A DNA stretch of 64,000 nt from Ferdinandcohnia sp047238305 (GTDB taxonomy: Bacteria > Bacillota > Bacilli > Bacillales > Bacillaceae_L). The stretch lies in NCBI RefSeq assembly GCF_047238305.1, contig NZ_JBDFMO010000001.1, forward strand, positions 4,278,001-4,342,000. The letters run 5' to 3'. Every line of letters begins with the position of its first letter. Positions within the stretch are counted from its first letter, which is position 1. Positions 49,482 to 58,387 of this stretch are shown piece by piece. The notes under the pieces are model-generated. The model had not been told where the DNA came from and searched no databases. It saw only the letters and a list, made by a program, of their open reading frames with translations. A program made the position numbers and the translations under genes.

Positions 49482-50900
49482 ATGTTAGTGGAATTAACCG
49501 CCCTGCATTGGATATATGTTTCGTTTATCCTTTTAATCATTGGCTTTATGGTCATAAGAAGAGATACCTCACTTATTTGTATAATTGGCATCTTTTTACT
49601 TGCCATTACCGCAACCGGATCGATAAGTGCTTCGATAAGTGGGGTATTTAATAGCTTTATTTATGCCATTACTGAATTACTCTCAACCATTCTCGTCATC
49701 TCCATTATTGTTTCGATGAGTAAGGCGTTAACAGTAACGGGAATTAATGATATCATGATTGCTCCTTTTGCAAAACTGATTCGTTCCCCTGCACTTGCTT
49801 ATTGGACGATTGGAATAGTGATGATGGTCATATCATGGTTTTTCTGGCCTTCCCCTGCTGTTGCCTTAATCGGTGCAGTTCTTCTGCCAGTTGCAATGCG
49901 GGTTGGTCTTCCAGCATTAGGTGTTGCGATGGCAATGAACTTGTTCGGTCACGGTATTGCATTGTCGAGTGACTTTATTATACAGGCAGCGCCAAAGCTT
50001 ACTGCAGATGCTGCAGGTCTGGAAGTACTAGAAGTTGTCAAAGCAAGTATTCCATTAGTATTTGTAATGGGGATTGTGACAACAGTCGCAGCCTACATTT
50101 TCCTTCGGCGCGACATGCGAAAAGGCATCCTTTCAGTTAGTGGAGAATCAAATTATTCAAATCCATTAACAAAAGACCTCACAAAACAGGAGGAACAGCA
50201 TCTAAGAACTTTGTTATCTCCAACAGCAAAACGTTTTTTCGCAATCTTAATCCCAATCCTGTTTGCCTTAGATGTAGCAGCCATGTCTGCATTGAAACTT
50301 TCTGGTGGAGATGCAACAGCTCTTATTGGAGGCACATCCATTTTTATTCTTCTTCTCATTTCACTTGTAGCCCATAAAAATGCGGGATTAGAAAAAACCA
50401 CTACCTATTTAATCGAGGGTTTCCAATTTGGTTTTAAAGTATTTGGTCCGGTTATCCCAATCGCTGCCTTTTTCTATCTTGGCGATTCTGGTTTTGTGAA
50501 AATTATTGGTGACTTCTTACCTGAACACTCACAGGGAATTGTGAACGACCTAGGGGTTAGTCTCGCTTCCGTCGTACCATTAAATGCACCAACTGGAGCG
50601 ATCACATTAACGATAGTAGGTGCAATTACCGGGTTAGATGGATCAGGTTTCTCGGGGATTTCCTTAGCTGGGTCACTTGCTGCATTGTTCTCAACAGCCA
50701 TTGGGGCAGGCGCTGCAACATTAACAGCACTAGGGCAAATTGCCGGCATTTGGGTCGGCGGTGGAACCCTTGTCCCGTGGGCGCTAATCCCTGCAGCTGC
50801 AATATGTGGGGTTGACCCATTTGAGCTTGCAAGGAAGAATTTGCTTCCTGTCACCATTGGTTTAGTTGTGACGACGATAGTGGCGATGTTTTTGATATAG
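49482..50900 (+). CDS. Multispan permease of the ion transporter superfamily
   Basis: This 472-aa protein has about 11-12 hydrophobic segments and two inverted halves with loops such as FFWPSPAVALIGAVLLPVAM and FGHGIALSSDFIIQ. The cytosolic middle is charged (RRDMRKGILSV to LTKQEEQHLRTLL). It resembles Na+/H+ antiporter and organic-acid permease families (GntP, DctM or NhaC-like), but I cannot name one. The start ATG 49482 has GGGGG 7 nt upstream; the frame could begin at TTG 49464. It precedes the tricarboxylate sensor genes, so an organic acid substrate is possible. Confidence 0.65.
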   Translation: MLVELTALHWIYVSFILLIIGFMVIRRDTSLICIIGIFLLAITATGSISASISGVFNSFIYAITELLSTILVISIIVSMSKALTVTGINDIMIAPFAKLIRSPALAYWTIGIVMMVISWFFWPSPAVALIGAVLLPVAMRVGLPALGVAMAMNLFGHGIALSSDFIIQAAPKLTADAAGLEVLEVVKASIPLVFVMGIVTTVAAYIFLRRDMRKGILSVSGESNYSNPLTKDLTKQEEQHLRTLLSPTAKRFFAILIPILFALDVAAMSALKLSGGDATALIGGTSIFILLLISLVAHKNAGLEKTTTYLIEGFQFGFKVFGPVIPIAAFFYLGDSGFVKIIGDFLPEHSQGIVNDLGVSLASVVPLNAPTGAITLTIVGAITGLDGSGFSGISLAGSLAALFSTAIGAGAATLTALGQIAGIWVGGGTLVPWALIPAAAICGVDPFELARKNLLPVTIGLVVTTIVAMFLI

Positions 50901-50910
50901 TCCATCTTAA

Positions 50911-50942
50911 TGAAGCTCTTGTGTGATGAGAGCTTCTTTTTC
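50911..50942 (+). terminator. Terminator after the permease gene
   Basis: GAAGCTCT and AGAGCTTC form a perfect 8-bp stem followed by TTTTTC. Confidence 0.85.
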
Positions 50943-51062
50943 ATGTAACTTTTTTAACTTTTATTCATTTCAATTCATTAAATATTATGAATCTATGACA
51001 TTTTTCGATATAATAATATATAATCTACAATTCTTCCTATATTTATATAATCGGAGAGAGAC

Positions 51063-52670
51063 ATGTTAAAACTATTTAACATCACCTTGCAAACAAAAAT
51101 TATTACATTAATTCTTACTTTAATCGTTTTTGTCATTTCGGTACTCACAGGGATGTTTCTTTACTATGAAGCAAAAGACACGAATGAAGAAATGCAAAAG
51201 CTGGCTATCCAAGCTTCACGCACACTGTCTTTAATACCGATTATGAAAAATGTTTCCCGTGAAGACATCCAAACAGGCTCTATGCAGGCTATTACGCAAC
51301 AAATAGGAAACCAGGCAGGAGCAAATTATGTACTCATTGAATATAAAGATGGGCTGAATATTTCGTATCCTACTTACGAAATTAGCCACTCTGTCTTTGA
51401 TCCAGAAAACTATAAAGCAATCGTTTTTGGTGGTTTTTACACAATAGAAACAGAAAATGAACTTGGTCACATTTTATGGGGAAAAGCACCTATCTTTGCC
51501 GAAAAAAACGGACAACAAATCATCGGTGTTGCAAGTGTTGGCTTTTTAAAAAGCGAAATTCAACAAAGTATCAATCATAAATTACTTAAAACTCTTTTTA
51601 TAGCAATTATTGTCTTAATAGTTGGTTTATTGGGTGGAATTCTTTTAGCCAAAAGTATTCGAAATGACATCATGGGACTTGAACCACATGAAATCGCTTC
51701 CTTATACCGTGAGAGAAATGCAATTTTAAAATCTGTAAAAGAAGGAATTATCGCAATTGATAATAATGGATTCATCACATTACTTAATAATTCAGCAAGA
51801 CAAATGCTTGGAATCTCGAACGAAAGCATTAACAGACCAATAGCAGAGATCTTGCCAAACACAAGAATGCTCCGGGTATTGGATACAAATATGGTTGAAT
51901 CCGATGATGAAATGATTATTAACAACCGAGTATTAATCGTGAACCGTATGCCTATCATCGAAAACGGCAAAACGGTAGGAGTCGTTTCAAGTTTCAGGGA
52001 TAAAACAGATATTAAGAAAATGGTTGACACCTTGACTGAGATAAAAAATTATTCCGAAGATTTAAGGGCACAAACTCATGAGTTTACGAATAAATTATAT
52101 GTTTTATCTGGATTACTTCAGCTAGAACAATACGAGCAAGCAATTGCCATGATTCAACAAGAAACGAATCAACTTAACTTTCAAAACGATATTTTGTTTA
52201 ATCAAATAAAAGACCCTAAACTCCAAGCTATTTTACTTGGAAAGATCGGAAAAGCTTCAGAAAAAAAGGTCAGTTTGGAAATTGATGAAAATAGCTATCT
52301 AGCAGAATTACCGAGCCATATTTCTATTACAGACTGCATCATCATTATTGGAAACCTAATTGACAATGCGATTGACGAGGTTATGCAAGATGAAGGGAAA
52401 GTAACCTTTTTCGTAACCGATATCGGAAATGACATCGTTTTCGAAGTGAGTGATAATGGTAAAGGAATCCCGAGCGAAAAAATTTCTAATCTCTTTGAAA
52501 AAGGAGTATCCTCCAAAGCAGAAAAAAATAGAGGCTTTGGGCTTTGGAACGTTAAGACCGTTGTGGATAAGTTAAACGGGTCAATTGAAGTAGCAAATGG
52601 AAAAAATGGTGGAGCGATTTTTTCGGTTTTTCTACCGATGAAAAATCAGATTGATAAGGAGGTAGACTGA
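51063..52670 (+). CDS. Sensor histidine kinase of the CitA/DcuS family
   Basis: This 535-aa membrane kinase has TM1 at about 12-32, an extracytoplasmic PDC/CitA-type sensor domain (about 35-175) and TM2 at about 178-198. A cytosolic PAS domain follows (about 215-320). Phospho-acceptor His339 is in AQTHEFTNKLYVLSGLL, and the ATPase boxes are NLIDNAIDEV and DNGKGIP. This family senses citrate or C4-dicarboxylates outside the cell. It is coupled to the response regulator by a 1-nt stop-start overlap. The tctBA genes downstream make an extracellular tricarboxylate the likely signal. Confidence 0.92.
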   Translation: MLKLFNITLQTKIITLILTLIVFVISVLTGMFLYYEAKDTNEEMQKLAIQASRTLSLIPIMKNVSREDIQTGSMQAITQQIGNQAGANYVLIEYKDGLNISYPTYEISHSVFDPENYKAIVFGGFYTIETENELGHILWGKAPIFAEKNGQQIIGVASVGFLKSEIQQSINHKLLKTLFIAIIVLIVGLLGGILLAKSIRNDIMGLEPHEIASLYRERNAILKSVKEGIIAIDNNGFITLLNNSARQMLGISNESINRPIAEILPNTRMLRVLDTNMVESDDEMIINNRVLIVNRMPIIENGKTVGVVSSFRDKTDIKKMVDTLTEIKNYSEDLRAQTHEFTNKLYVLSGLLQLEQYEQAIAMIQQETNQLNFQNDILFNQIKDPKLQAILLGKIGKASEKKVSLEIDENSYLAELPSHISITDCIIIIGNLIDNAIDEVMQDEGKVTFFVTDIGNDIVFEVSDNGKGIPSEKISNLFEKGVSSKAEKNRGFGLWNVKTVVDKLNGSIEVANGKNGGAIFSVFLPMKNQIDKEVD

Positions 52671-53353
52671 TGATAAATGTACTTATTGCTGAGGATGACT
52701 TTCGAGTAGCGTCCATTCATGAACAATTCCTAAAAAAAATCGAAGATGTAAACTTGGTTGGAAAATCATCGAACGCAAAAGAAACCCTTGAAATGTTAAA
52801 AAAACATGACAATATCGATCTTCTCTTATTGGATGTTTATATGCCCGATAAAATGGGAACTGAACTTTTGCCAATCATTCGTAATCTATATCCGGAAGTA
52901 GATATCATCATGATAACTGCTGCGACCGAAAAGAAACATTTAGAGGAATCACTCCGAAGTGGGGTTTTTCATTATCTTATAAAACCGGTTACATTCGAAA
53001 AATTTACGGAAACAATAAAAAAGTATATAGAAAAGAAAGACCTACTTCTAAGCATGAATGAAGTTGATCAAACTTTTGCAGACCATTATTTCGGGGGTAA
53101 ATTAATGCAGTCTGTTGAAAAGAAAATTCACTACCCAAAAGGTATAGACCCCCTTTCACTTGAAAAAGTAAGAGACATAATCAGAAAGTTGGATTCAGGT
53201 ATTACGGCTGAAGAAATGGGTGAGAGAATGGGCGCATCCAGAACGACTGCAAGACGTTACTTAGAATACCTTACATCAACAAATGAGGTAACTGCAGAAC
53301 TTGAATATGGAATTGTAGGTAGGCCAGAACGAAAATATTCAAAACTTAAGTAG
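52670..53353 (+). CDS. Response regulator of the CitB/DcuR family
   Basis: This 227-aa regulator has the receiver acidic pocket EDD (8-10), phospho-acceptor Asp55 in LLLLDVYMPDKMG and Lys in LIKPVTFEKF. The C-terminal DNA-binding part has a helix-turn-helix in ITAEEMGERMGASRTTARRY, the CitT/DcuR type. Paired with the kinase at 51063. It probably activates tctBA and perhaps the convergent tctC-prpBF-aconitase unit. A terminator follows it, so tctBA has its own promoter. Confidence 0.92.
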   Translation: MINVLIAEDDFRVASIHEQFLKKIEDVNLVGKSSNAKETLEMLKKHDNIDLLLLDVYMPDKMGTELLPIIRNLYPEVDIIMITAATEKKHLEESLRSGVFHYLIKPVTFEKFTETIKKYIEKKDLLLSMNEVDQTFADHYFGGKLMQSVEKKIHYPKGIDPLSLEKVRDIIRKLDSGITAEEMGERMGASRTTARRYLEYLTSTNEVTAELEYGIVGRPERKYSKLK

Positions 53354-53357
53354 TTGT

Positions 53358-53390
53358 GAAGCATCTTGAAGTGGATTCAAGATGCTTTCT
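53358..53390 (+). terminator. Terminator after the response regulator gene
   Basis: AGCATCTTGAA and TTCAAGATGCT form an 11-bp perfect stem with a 5-nt loop, followed by TTTCTTAT. Confidence 0.82.
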
Positions 53391-53440
53391 TATGAACAAA
53401 ATGAACAAAAAGATTTTATCGATTTTTATATAACTTATTT

Positions 53441-53454
53441 TGAAAACGGTTACA
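53441..53454. promoter_or_regulatory. cre (CcpA) site upstream of tctBA
   Basis: TGAAAACGGTTACA fits all positions of the cre consensus TGWAANCGNTNWCA. It lies about 130 bp upstream of tctB, beyond the response regulator terminator and probably near the promoter. It differs by one base from the cre site upstream of tctC. Confidence 0.75.
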
Positions 53455-53523
53455 AGATTGTGTCTGAAGTTTTAAAATTATCAATACAGCAACTAAGCAA
53501 TTTCTATCTTTTGAGGGGTGCAT

Positions 53524-53538
53524 ATGAAGGTTAGATAA
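53524..53538 (+). other. Four-codon mini-frame with a strong ribosome site
   Basis: GAGGGGTG lies 3 nt before ATG-AAG-GTT-AGA-TAA. It may be a leader minigene or chance. It sits 47 bp before tctB in the otherwise gene-free stretch 53391-53584. Confidence 0.2.
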
Positions 53539-53584
53539 GGTTATTAACAATGAAAATATTTTATAGAAGGGAAGGTTTTAATAA

Positions 53585-54034
53585 ATGGGGGCAACTAGAT
53601 TAATTCTACCGATTATTTCAATTCTAATTAGCATTTTTTACTTTATATCAACTATTAATCTATCAAAAGCTAAATTGGGAGACCCAAATGGTCCTCTCTA
53701 TTTTCCATTAATGATTAGTATTTTTCTTTTTATAGTGAGTGTCATTTATTTCATAAAGGAATTAAGAAATCATTACCCAAAAAATGATGAAGTGAAATTA
53801 TTGTTTAAGGGAAGGGTTCCTTTTCTTATCATTTCGACATTGGTCTTATCATTAATTTATACACTCATTTTTGAAAGGGTTGGATTCTTAATCTCAACAA
53901 CGCTCTTTATGTTGGCTGTGTTATTCATTGTGAATGGAAAAGAAAAATGGAAGGTTAACATTAGTGTAGCTGTTTTATTTAGTTTGGGATCATGGTACGC
54001 CTTTTCTCAACTTCTAGACGTCAGCTTACCGTAG
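53585..54034 (+). CDS. tctB: TctB-like small membrane subunit of a tripartite tricarboxylate transporter
   Basis: This 149-aa protein has four hydrophobic segments, with charged loops between spans two and three (KELRNHYPKNDEVKLLFKGR). The pattern FYFISTINLSKAKLGDPNGP-LYFP is typical of TctB (DUF1468), where G-D-P-G-P recurs. It partners the large TctA 15 bp downstream. The extracytoplasmic binding protein TctC is encoded separately at 60515. Confidence 0.85.
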   Translation: MGATRLILPIISILISIFYFISTINLSKAKLGDPNGPLYFPLMISIFLFIVSVIYFIKELRNHYPKNDEVKLLFKGRVPFLIISTLVLSLIYTLIFERVGFLISTTLFMLAVLFIVNGKEKWKVNISVAVLFSLGSWYAFSQLLDVSLP

Positions 54035-54049
54035 ATCAGGGGGGATAAC

Positions 54050-55558
54050 ATGGATATACAAGGAATTCTTGAAGGATTTGCAACGGTACTAAGACCAGAA
54101 AATATACTATTCGTTGTATTCGGTGGATTTTTAGGAACCATTGTTGGAATGCTTCCAGGCTTAGGACCAGCAACAGCGATTGCGGTTTTAATCCCAGTTA
54201 CATTTGGAATGGATCCGACGAGTGCATTAATTTTAATGGCAACTATTTACTATGGTGCAATGTATGGTGGTTCATTAAGTTCCATCTTAATCAACACTCC
54301 TGGAGATGGTTCAGCTGTTGCTGCAACATTTGATGGTTACCAGATGGCTAAAGCTGGGCGTGCTGGTCCAGCTATTGCGATTACGGCCATTGGATCACTC
54401 ATCGGTGGTTTTGTCGCTGTTATAGGATTTATGTTTTTAGCAAAGCCTTTATCAAATTTCGCTTTACAGTTTGGTCCAGCGGAATACTTTTTACTAATGC
54501 TTTTTACTTTATCAGCTGTCGTTTCCTTATCAATTGGAAATATGACAAAAGGGTTTATTTCAATGGGGCTTGGTTTAGTACTAAGTACAGTTGGGATTGA
54601 CCTCCAAACAGGAGTACACCGTTTTACATTTGGCAATGTTCATTTAAGCGATGGGATCAACTTCTTAGTCATTATTATTGGTATTTATGCTGTCGGAGAA
54701 ATTCTTTATAACTACCTAACTATTGATAATCCACTTGGTAAGAAAAATAAACTTGGGCGAGTTTGGATTACGAAAGATGACTGGAAAAGGTCAAAGTGGC
54801 CGATGTTCCGTAGTTCCCCACTAGGCTTCATAGTAGGTATTTTACCTGGTGCTGGTGGGGCAATTGCTTCATTAATGGCCTACAGTACAGAAAAACAACT
54901 ATCCAAACGCCCTGAAGAATTCGGAAAAGGGGCAATTGAAGGATTAGCTGCACCTGAAACAGCTAACAACTCTGCAGCGGTCGGTGCTTTTGTTCCACTA
55001 TTAACCATGGGTATCCCAGGTTCTGGGACAACTGCCGTCATGCTAGGTGCTCTCGTCATGCTAGGTGTTAAACCAGGTCCTCTTTTATTTGAAAGTGACC
55101 CGAACATGGTTTGGAGCTTAATCGATAGTCTATTCTTAGGAAATATTTTCTTATTCCTAATCAACGTATTAATGGTTGGTGTATTTATTAAAATTTTAGA
55201 TGTACCTGCTAAGGTTCTATACCCGATTATTTTAGTGCTTGCATTTATCGGTGCTTATACAATGAATTACACGATATTAGACTTCTATATCTTAATTATT
55301 TTCGGAGTCATCGGTTTATTCTTAAAACTATACGACTTCCCAATTGCACCAATGATACTTGCTTTAATTGTTGGAACAGATATGGAACAAAACTTCAGAA
55401 AAAGTCTTGTAGCTGGTCATGGTAATCTAGATATCTTTGTGAGTTCACCAATCTCGATTACTCTACTAATTTTAACCATTTTATCACTTACTTACCCATT
55501 ATTCGTGAACAGCAGAAAAAAGAAAAAAGCTGATTTAAACGAAAATAGCTCATTATAA
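54050..55558 (+). CDS. tctA: TctA large membrane subunit of a tripartite tricarboxylate transporter
   Basis: This 502-aa permease has about 12 spans and the family's hallmark loops: GMLPGLGPATAIAVLIPVTF (about 33-52), GMYGGSLSSILINTPGD and GILPGAGGAIASLMAYSTEK (about 263-282), plus MGIPGSGTTAVMLGAL. These are secondary transporters for citrate, tricarballylate and related acids, driven by ion gradients with the help of TctC. AGGGGGG precedes the ATG. It is the last gene before a bidirectional terminator shared with aconitase. Confidence 0.93.
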   Translation: MDIQGILEGFATVLRPENILFVVFGGFLGTIVGMLPGLGPATAIAVLIPVTFGMDPTSALILMATIYYGAMYGGSLSSILINTPGDGSAVAATFDGYQMAKAGRAGPAIAITAIGSLIGGFVAVIGFMFLAKPLSNFALQFGPAEYFLLMLFTLSAVVSLSIGNMTKGFISMGLGLVLSTVGIDLQTGVHRFTFGNVHLSDGINFLVIIIGIYAVGEILYNYLTIDNPLGKKNKLGRVWITKDDWKRSKWPMFRSSPLGFIVGILPGAGGAIASLMAYSTEKQLSKRPEEFGKGAIEGLAAPETANNSAAVGAFVPLLTMGIPGSGTTAVMLGALVMLGVKPGPLLFESDPNMVWSLIDSLFLGNIFLFLINVLMVGVFIKILDVPAKVLYPIILVLAFIGAYTMNYTILDFYILIIFGVIGLFLKLYDFPIAPMILALIVGTDMEQNFRKSLVAGHGNLDIFVSSPISITLLILTILSLTYPLFVNSRKKKKADLNENSSL

Positions 55559-55575
55559 AGGAATTAAGTCATTGT

Positions 55576-55607
55576 GAAAACCCTTAGCAGTGGTGCTAAG
55601 GGTTTTC
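55576..55607. terminator. Bidirectional terminator between tctA and aconitase
   Basis: GAAAACCCTTAGCA and TGCTAAGGGTTTTC form a 14-bp perfect stem with a 4-nt loop, with T/A-rich flanks on both sides. Confidence 0.88.
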
Positions 55608-55612
55608 ATATT

Positions 55613-58303
55613 TTATAGGAGATTTTCAAGAACCGCTTGTAAAATTCCACCGTTTTGGTAATATTCAATTTCAACTACACTATCTAACCTCACGATAACC
55701 GCAAATTCGACTTGTTTAAGTTGGTTCTGTTTCGTTGCGATTACTTTGATTTCTTGTCCTGGTATAATACTTTCGGTTAACCCTCGTAATTCAAAATCTT
55801 CCGTTCCATCTAATTGCAAGTTTTCCGCATTTTCTCCTTCACAAAATTGAAGCGGTAATACACCCATACCTACTAGATTGCTACGATGGATTCGCTCAAA
55901 GCTTTCAGCAAGAACTGCTTTAACACCTAATAACGCCGTTCCTTTTGCCGCCCAATCCCGTGAACTTCCTGTTCCATATTCTTTCCCCGCAATGATAAGG
56001 AGGCTTTGTTTGTCATCTCTATATTTCATGGCAGCATCATAAACTGGCATGATTTCACCTGTAGGTAAGTACTTTGTGTATCCACCTTCTTTTCCATCAG
56101 CTAGTTTATTTCGAATTCGGATATTTGCAAATGTACCCCGAACCATGACATGATGGTTCCCACGTCTTGAGCCATATGAATTAAATTGTCGAACTGGAAT
56201 GCCTTTTTCCGTTAAAAAGATACCTGCTGGGCTATTTACTGGAATTTGTCCTACTGGAGAAATATGATCAGTTGTAATAGAATCCCCTAACATCAATAAA
56301 GTCTTCATCTTTTTATAATCTACTTCCGTCTTACCATCTGATTTCTGTTCAAGAAAATAAGGTGCTTCCTGGATGTATGTTGACATATCATTCCAACTAT
56401 AAAGTTGGCCTTTTGATGAATCAATCGATGACCAAACTTCATTTTCAAAAATCCGGTCGTATTCTTCCTTAAAGAGTTCCTCATTAATGGTAGATGTAAG
56501 GACCTTATTTATTTCCTCTGATGAAGGCCAAATATCTTTTAAATAAACAGGGTTCCCATCTCTCCCGCTACCAATTGGTTCAGAATATAAATCAATATTT
56601 ACTGATCCTGCTAACGCATATGCAACAACCAATGGAGGTGAACATAAGTAATTGGCTTTTATTAGTGGGTGGACACGACCTTCAAAATTACGATTTCCAC
56701 TTAAAACAGAAGCGACTAGGAGATTGTTATCCTTAATAGCCTTTTCGACAGATTCTAAAAGAGCCCCACTATTGCCACAGCAAGTTGCACAGCCATAACC
56801 ATCAATATAAAAGCCAATCTCTTCTAAAGCCTGTAGAAGGCCAGACGCTTCAAGATATTTTGTAACTACACGTGAGCCTGGTGTTAAGCTTGTTTTTACA
56901 TAACCTGGTTTCTGTAGCCCTAGTTGTAATGCCTTTTTGGCAACTAGACCAGCTGCTACCATCACGCTAGGATTTGAAGTATTTGTACAACTGGTAATTG
57001 CAGCGAGTACGAGCGAGCCAGTACCGATGCTACCACCCTCTTTTAATTCGACATGCTTATTTAGTTCTGCTTCATCCAGTCCATATCCACCACTTGTGAT
57101 TGGCTTAGTTACGAAACTAGTAAACTCTTCCTTCATCGAACCCAAGTCAATACTGTCTTGTGGTCTTTTTGGTCCTGCAATAGTTGGTTTGATTAAGTCT
57201 AAATCCACCACAAGGGTTTCGGTAAACTTTGGATCAGGAGTCTCATCCGTTCTAAATAATCCTTGGGCATCATAATATGCCTTGATTAATGATTTGTTAT
57301 CTCCCCTACCTGTAAGTTCAAGATAATCTAATGTCACTTCATCAACCGGGAAGTAGCCCATTGTTGCTCCATATTCTGGCGCCATATTCGCAATCGTTGC
57401 CCTGTCTGTTAGGGAGATATTTGTTAAACCTTTGCCAAAGAACTCAACGAACTTTCCCACTACTCCCTTTTTACGTAAGAGGCTTGTAATTGTTAAGGCA
57501 AGGTCTGTGGCCGTTACACCCTCCTGTAGTTTTCCAATTAGCTTAATTCCAACTACTTCAGGAATAACAAAATATAGAGGTTGTCCGAGCATCGCTGCCT
57601 CTGCTTCAATCCCACCTACTCCCCATCCAATTGTTCCAAGGCCATTAATCATTGGTGTATGGGAATCTGTTCCTACAAGAGAGTCTGGAAAGACAATGGT
57701 TTCTCCATTATCATTTTTTGTGACAATCGAAGTAGCCAAATACTCTAAATTAACCTGGTGAACAATTCCGTTTGAAGGTGGTACAGCTCTAAAATTTGAA
57801 AAGCTATTTTGTGCCCATCTAATGAAACGGTATCTTTCTAGATTTCGCTCGTATTCCAGCTTAAGGTTTTCAGATAAAGCTTCTTTATTACCAGAATGAT
57901 CGACAATCATGGAATGATCAATGACTAAATCGACAGGAATTTGCGGATTGATGCGGGAGACATCCCCACCTTTTCGTTTCACAGCATTCCTCATGGAAGC
58001 TAAATCAACGATCGCTGGAATCCCCGTAAAGTCTTGAAAGACAATTCTAGCTGGCTTGAATGGAATCTCTTTTTTCTCCCATTGCATGTTTTCCCAGTTT
58101 GCTAGTTGTTCAATGTGGGTGGTGGTGATATGCTTTCCGTCTAAGTGCCGAACTGCGGCCTCTAGTAGCATTTTTATTGAAAATGGAAGTGAAGCAACCG
58201 GATAACCATTCGTTTCCAGGTCATTTATTCGAAAATAACGATATTCTTTTCCATCAACATATAACGTTCTTTTTAATGTTGATAAAACTTCAGACACACT
58301 CAT
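55613..58303 (-). CDS. acnA: Aconitase family hydratase (AcnA/AcnD type)
   Basis: This 896-aa iron-sulfur dehydratase interconverts citrate or 2-methylcitrate and the isocitrate form through cis-aconitate. The 4Fe-4S Cys residues are in AITSCTNTSNPSVM (about 435) and GCATCCGNSGAL (about 502-513). Catalytic segments are LVGTDSHTPMINGLG, FNSYGSRRGNHHVM and the Ser loop GSSRDWAAKG. A swivel domain ends the protein. It is diverged from typical housekeeping Bacillus aconitase and is encoded with PrpF, PrpB and Tct genes, so it is probably a second, catabolic enzyme. AGGGAGG precedes the start. A terminator-like hairpin separates it from prpF. Confidence 0.92.
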   Translation of the reverse strand: MSVSEVLSTLKRTLYVDGKEYRYFRINDLETNGYPVASLPFSIKMLLEAAVRHLDGKHITTTHIEQLANWENMQWEKKEIPFKPARIVFQDFTGIPAIVDLASMRNAVKRKGGDVSRINPQIPVDLVIDHSMIVDHSGNKEALSENLKLEYERNLERYRFIRWAQNSFSNFRAVPPSNGIVHQVNLEYLATSIVTKNDNGETIVFPDSLVGTDSHTPMINGLGTIGWGVGGIEAEAAMLGQPLYFVIPEVVGIKLIGKLQEGVTATDLALTITSLLRKKGVVGKFVEFFGKGLTNISLTDRATIANMAPEYGATMGYFPVDEVTLDYLELTGRGDNKSLIKAYYDAQGLFRTDETPDPKFTETLVVDLDLIKPTIAGPKRPQDSIDLGSMKEEFTSFVTKPITSGGYGLDEAELNKHVELKEGGSIGTGSLVLAAITSCTNTSNPSVMVAAGLVAKKALQLGLQKPGYVKTSLTPGSRVVTKYLEASGLLQALEEIGFYIDGYGCATCCGNSGALLESVEKAIKDNNLLVASVLSGNRNFEGRVHPLIKANYLCSPPLVVAYALAGSVNIDLYSEPIGSGRDGNPVYLKDIWPSSEEINKVLTSTINEELFKEEYDRIFENEVWSSIDSSKGQLYSWNDMSTYIQEAPYFLEQKSDGKTEVDYKKMKTLLMLGDSITTDHISPVGQIPVNSPAGIFLTEKGIPVRQFNSYGSRRGNHHVMVRGTFANIRIRNKLADGKEGGYTKYLPTGEIMPVYDAAMKYRDDKQSLLIIAGKEYGTGSSRDWAAKGTALLGVKAVLAESFERIHRSNLVGMGVLPLQFCEGENAENLQLDGTEDFELRGLTESIIPGQEIKVIATKQNQLKQVEFAVIVRLDSVVEIEYYQNGGILQAVLENLL

Positions 58304-58335
58304 TTGACATGCCTCCCTTATTGTTCTACTAACTG

Positions 58336-58370
58336 AAAAAAATAGCCTAGTTGATGAAACTCAGCTAGAC
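58336..58370 (-). terminator. Terminator-like hairpin between prpF and aconitase
   Basis: On the minus strand, AGTCTAGCTGA and TCAACTAGGCT pair with one mismatch and one G-U, followed by ATTTTTTT. It may lower read-through into the aconitase gene or mark a separate promoter for it. Confidence 0.7.
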
Positions 58371-58387
58371 TAATGAGCATTTACGTA

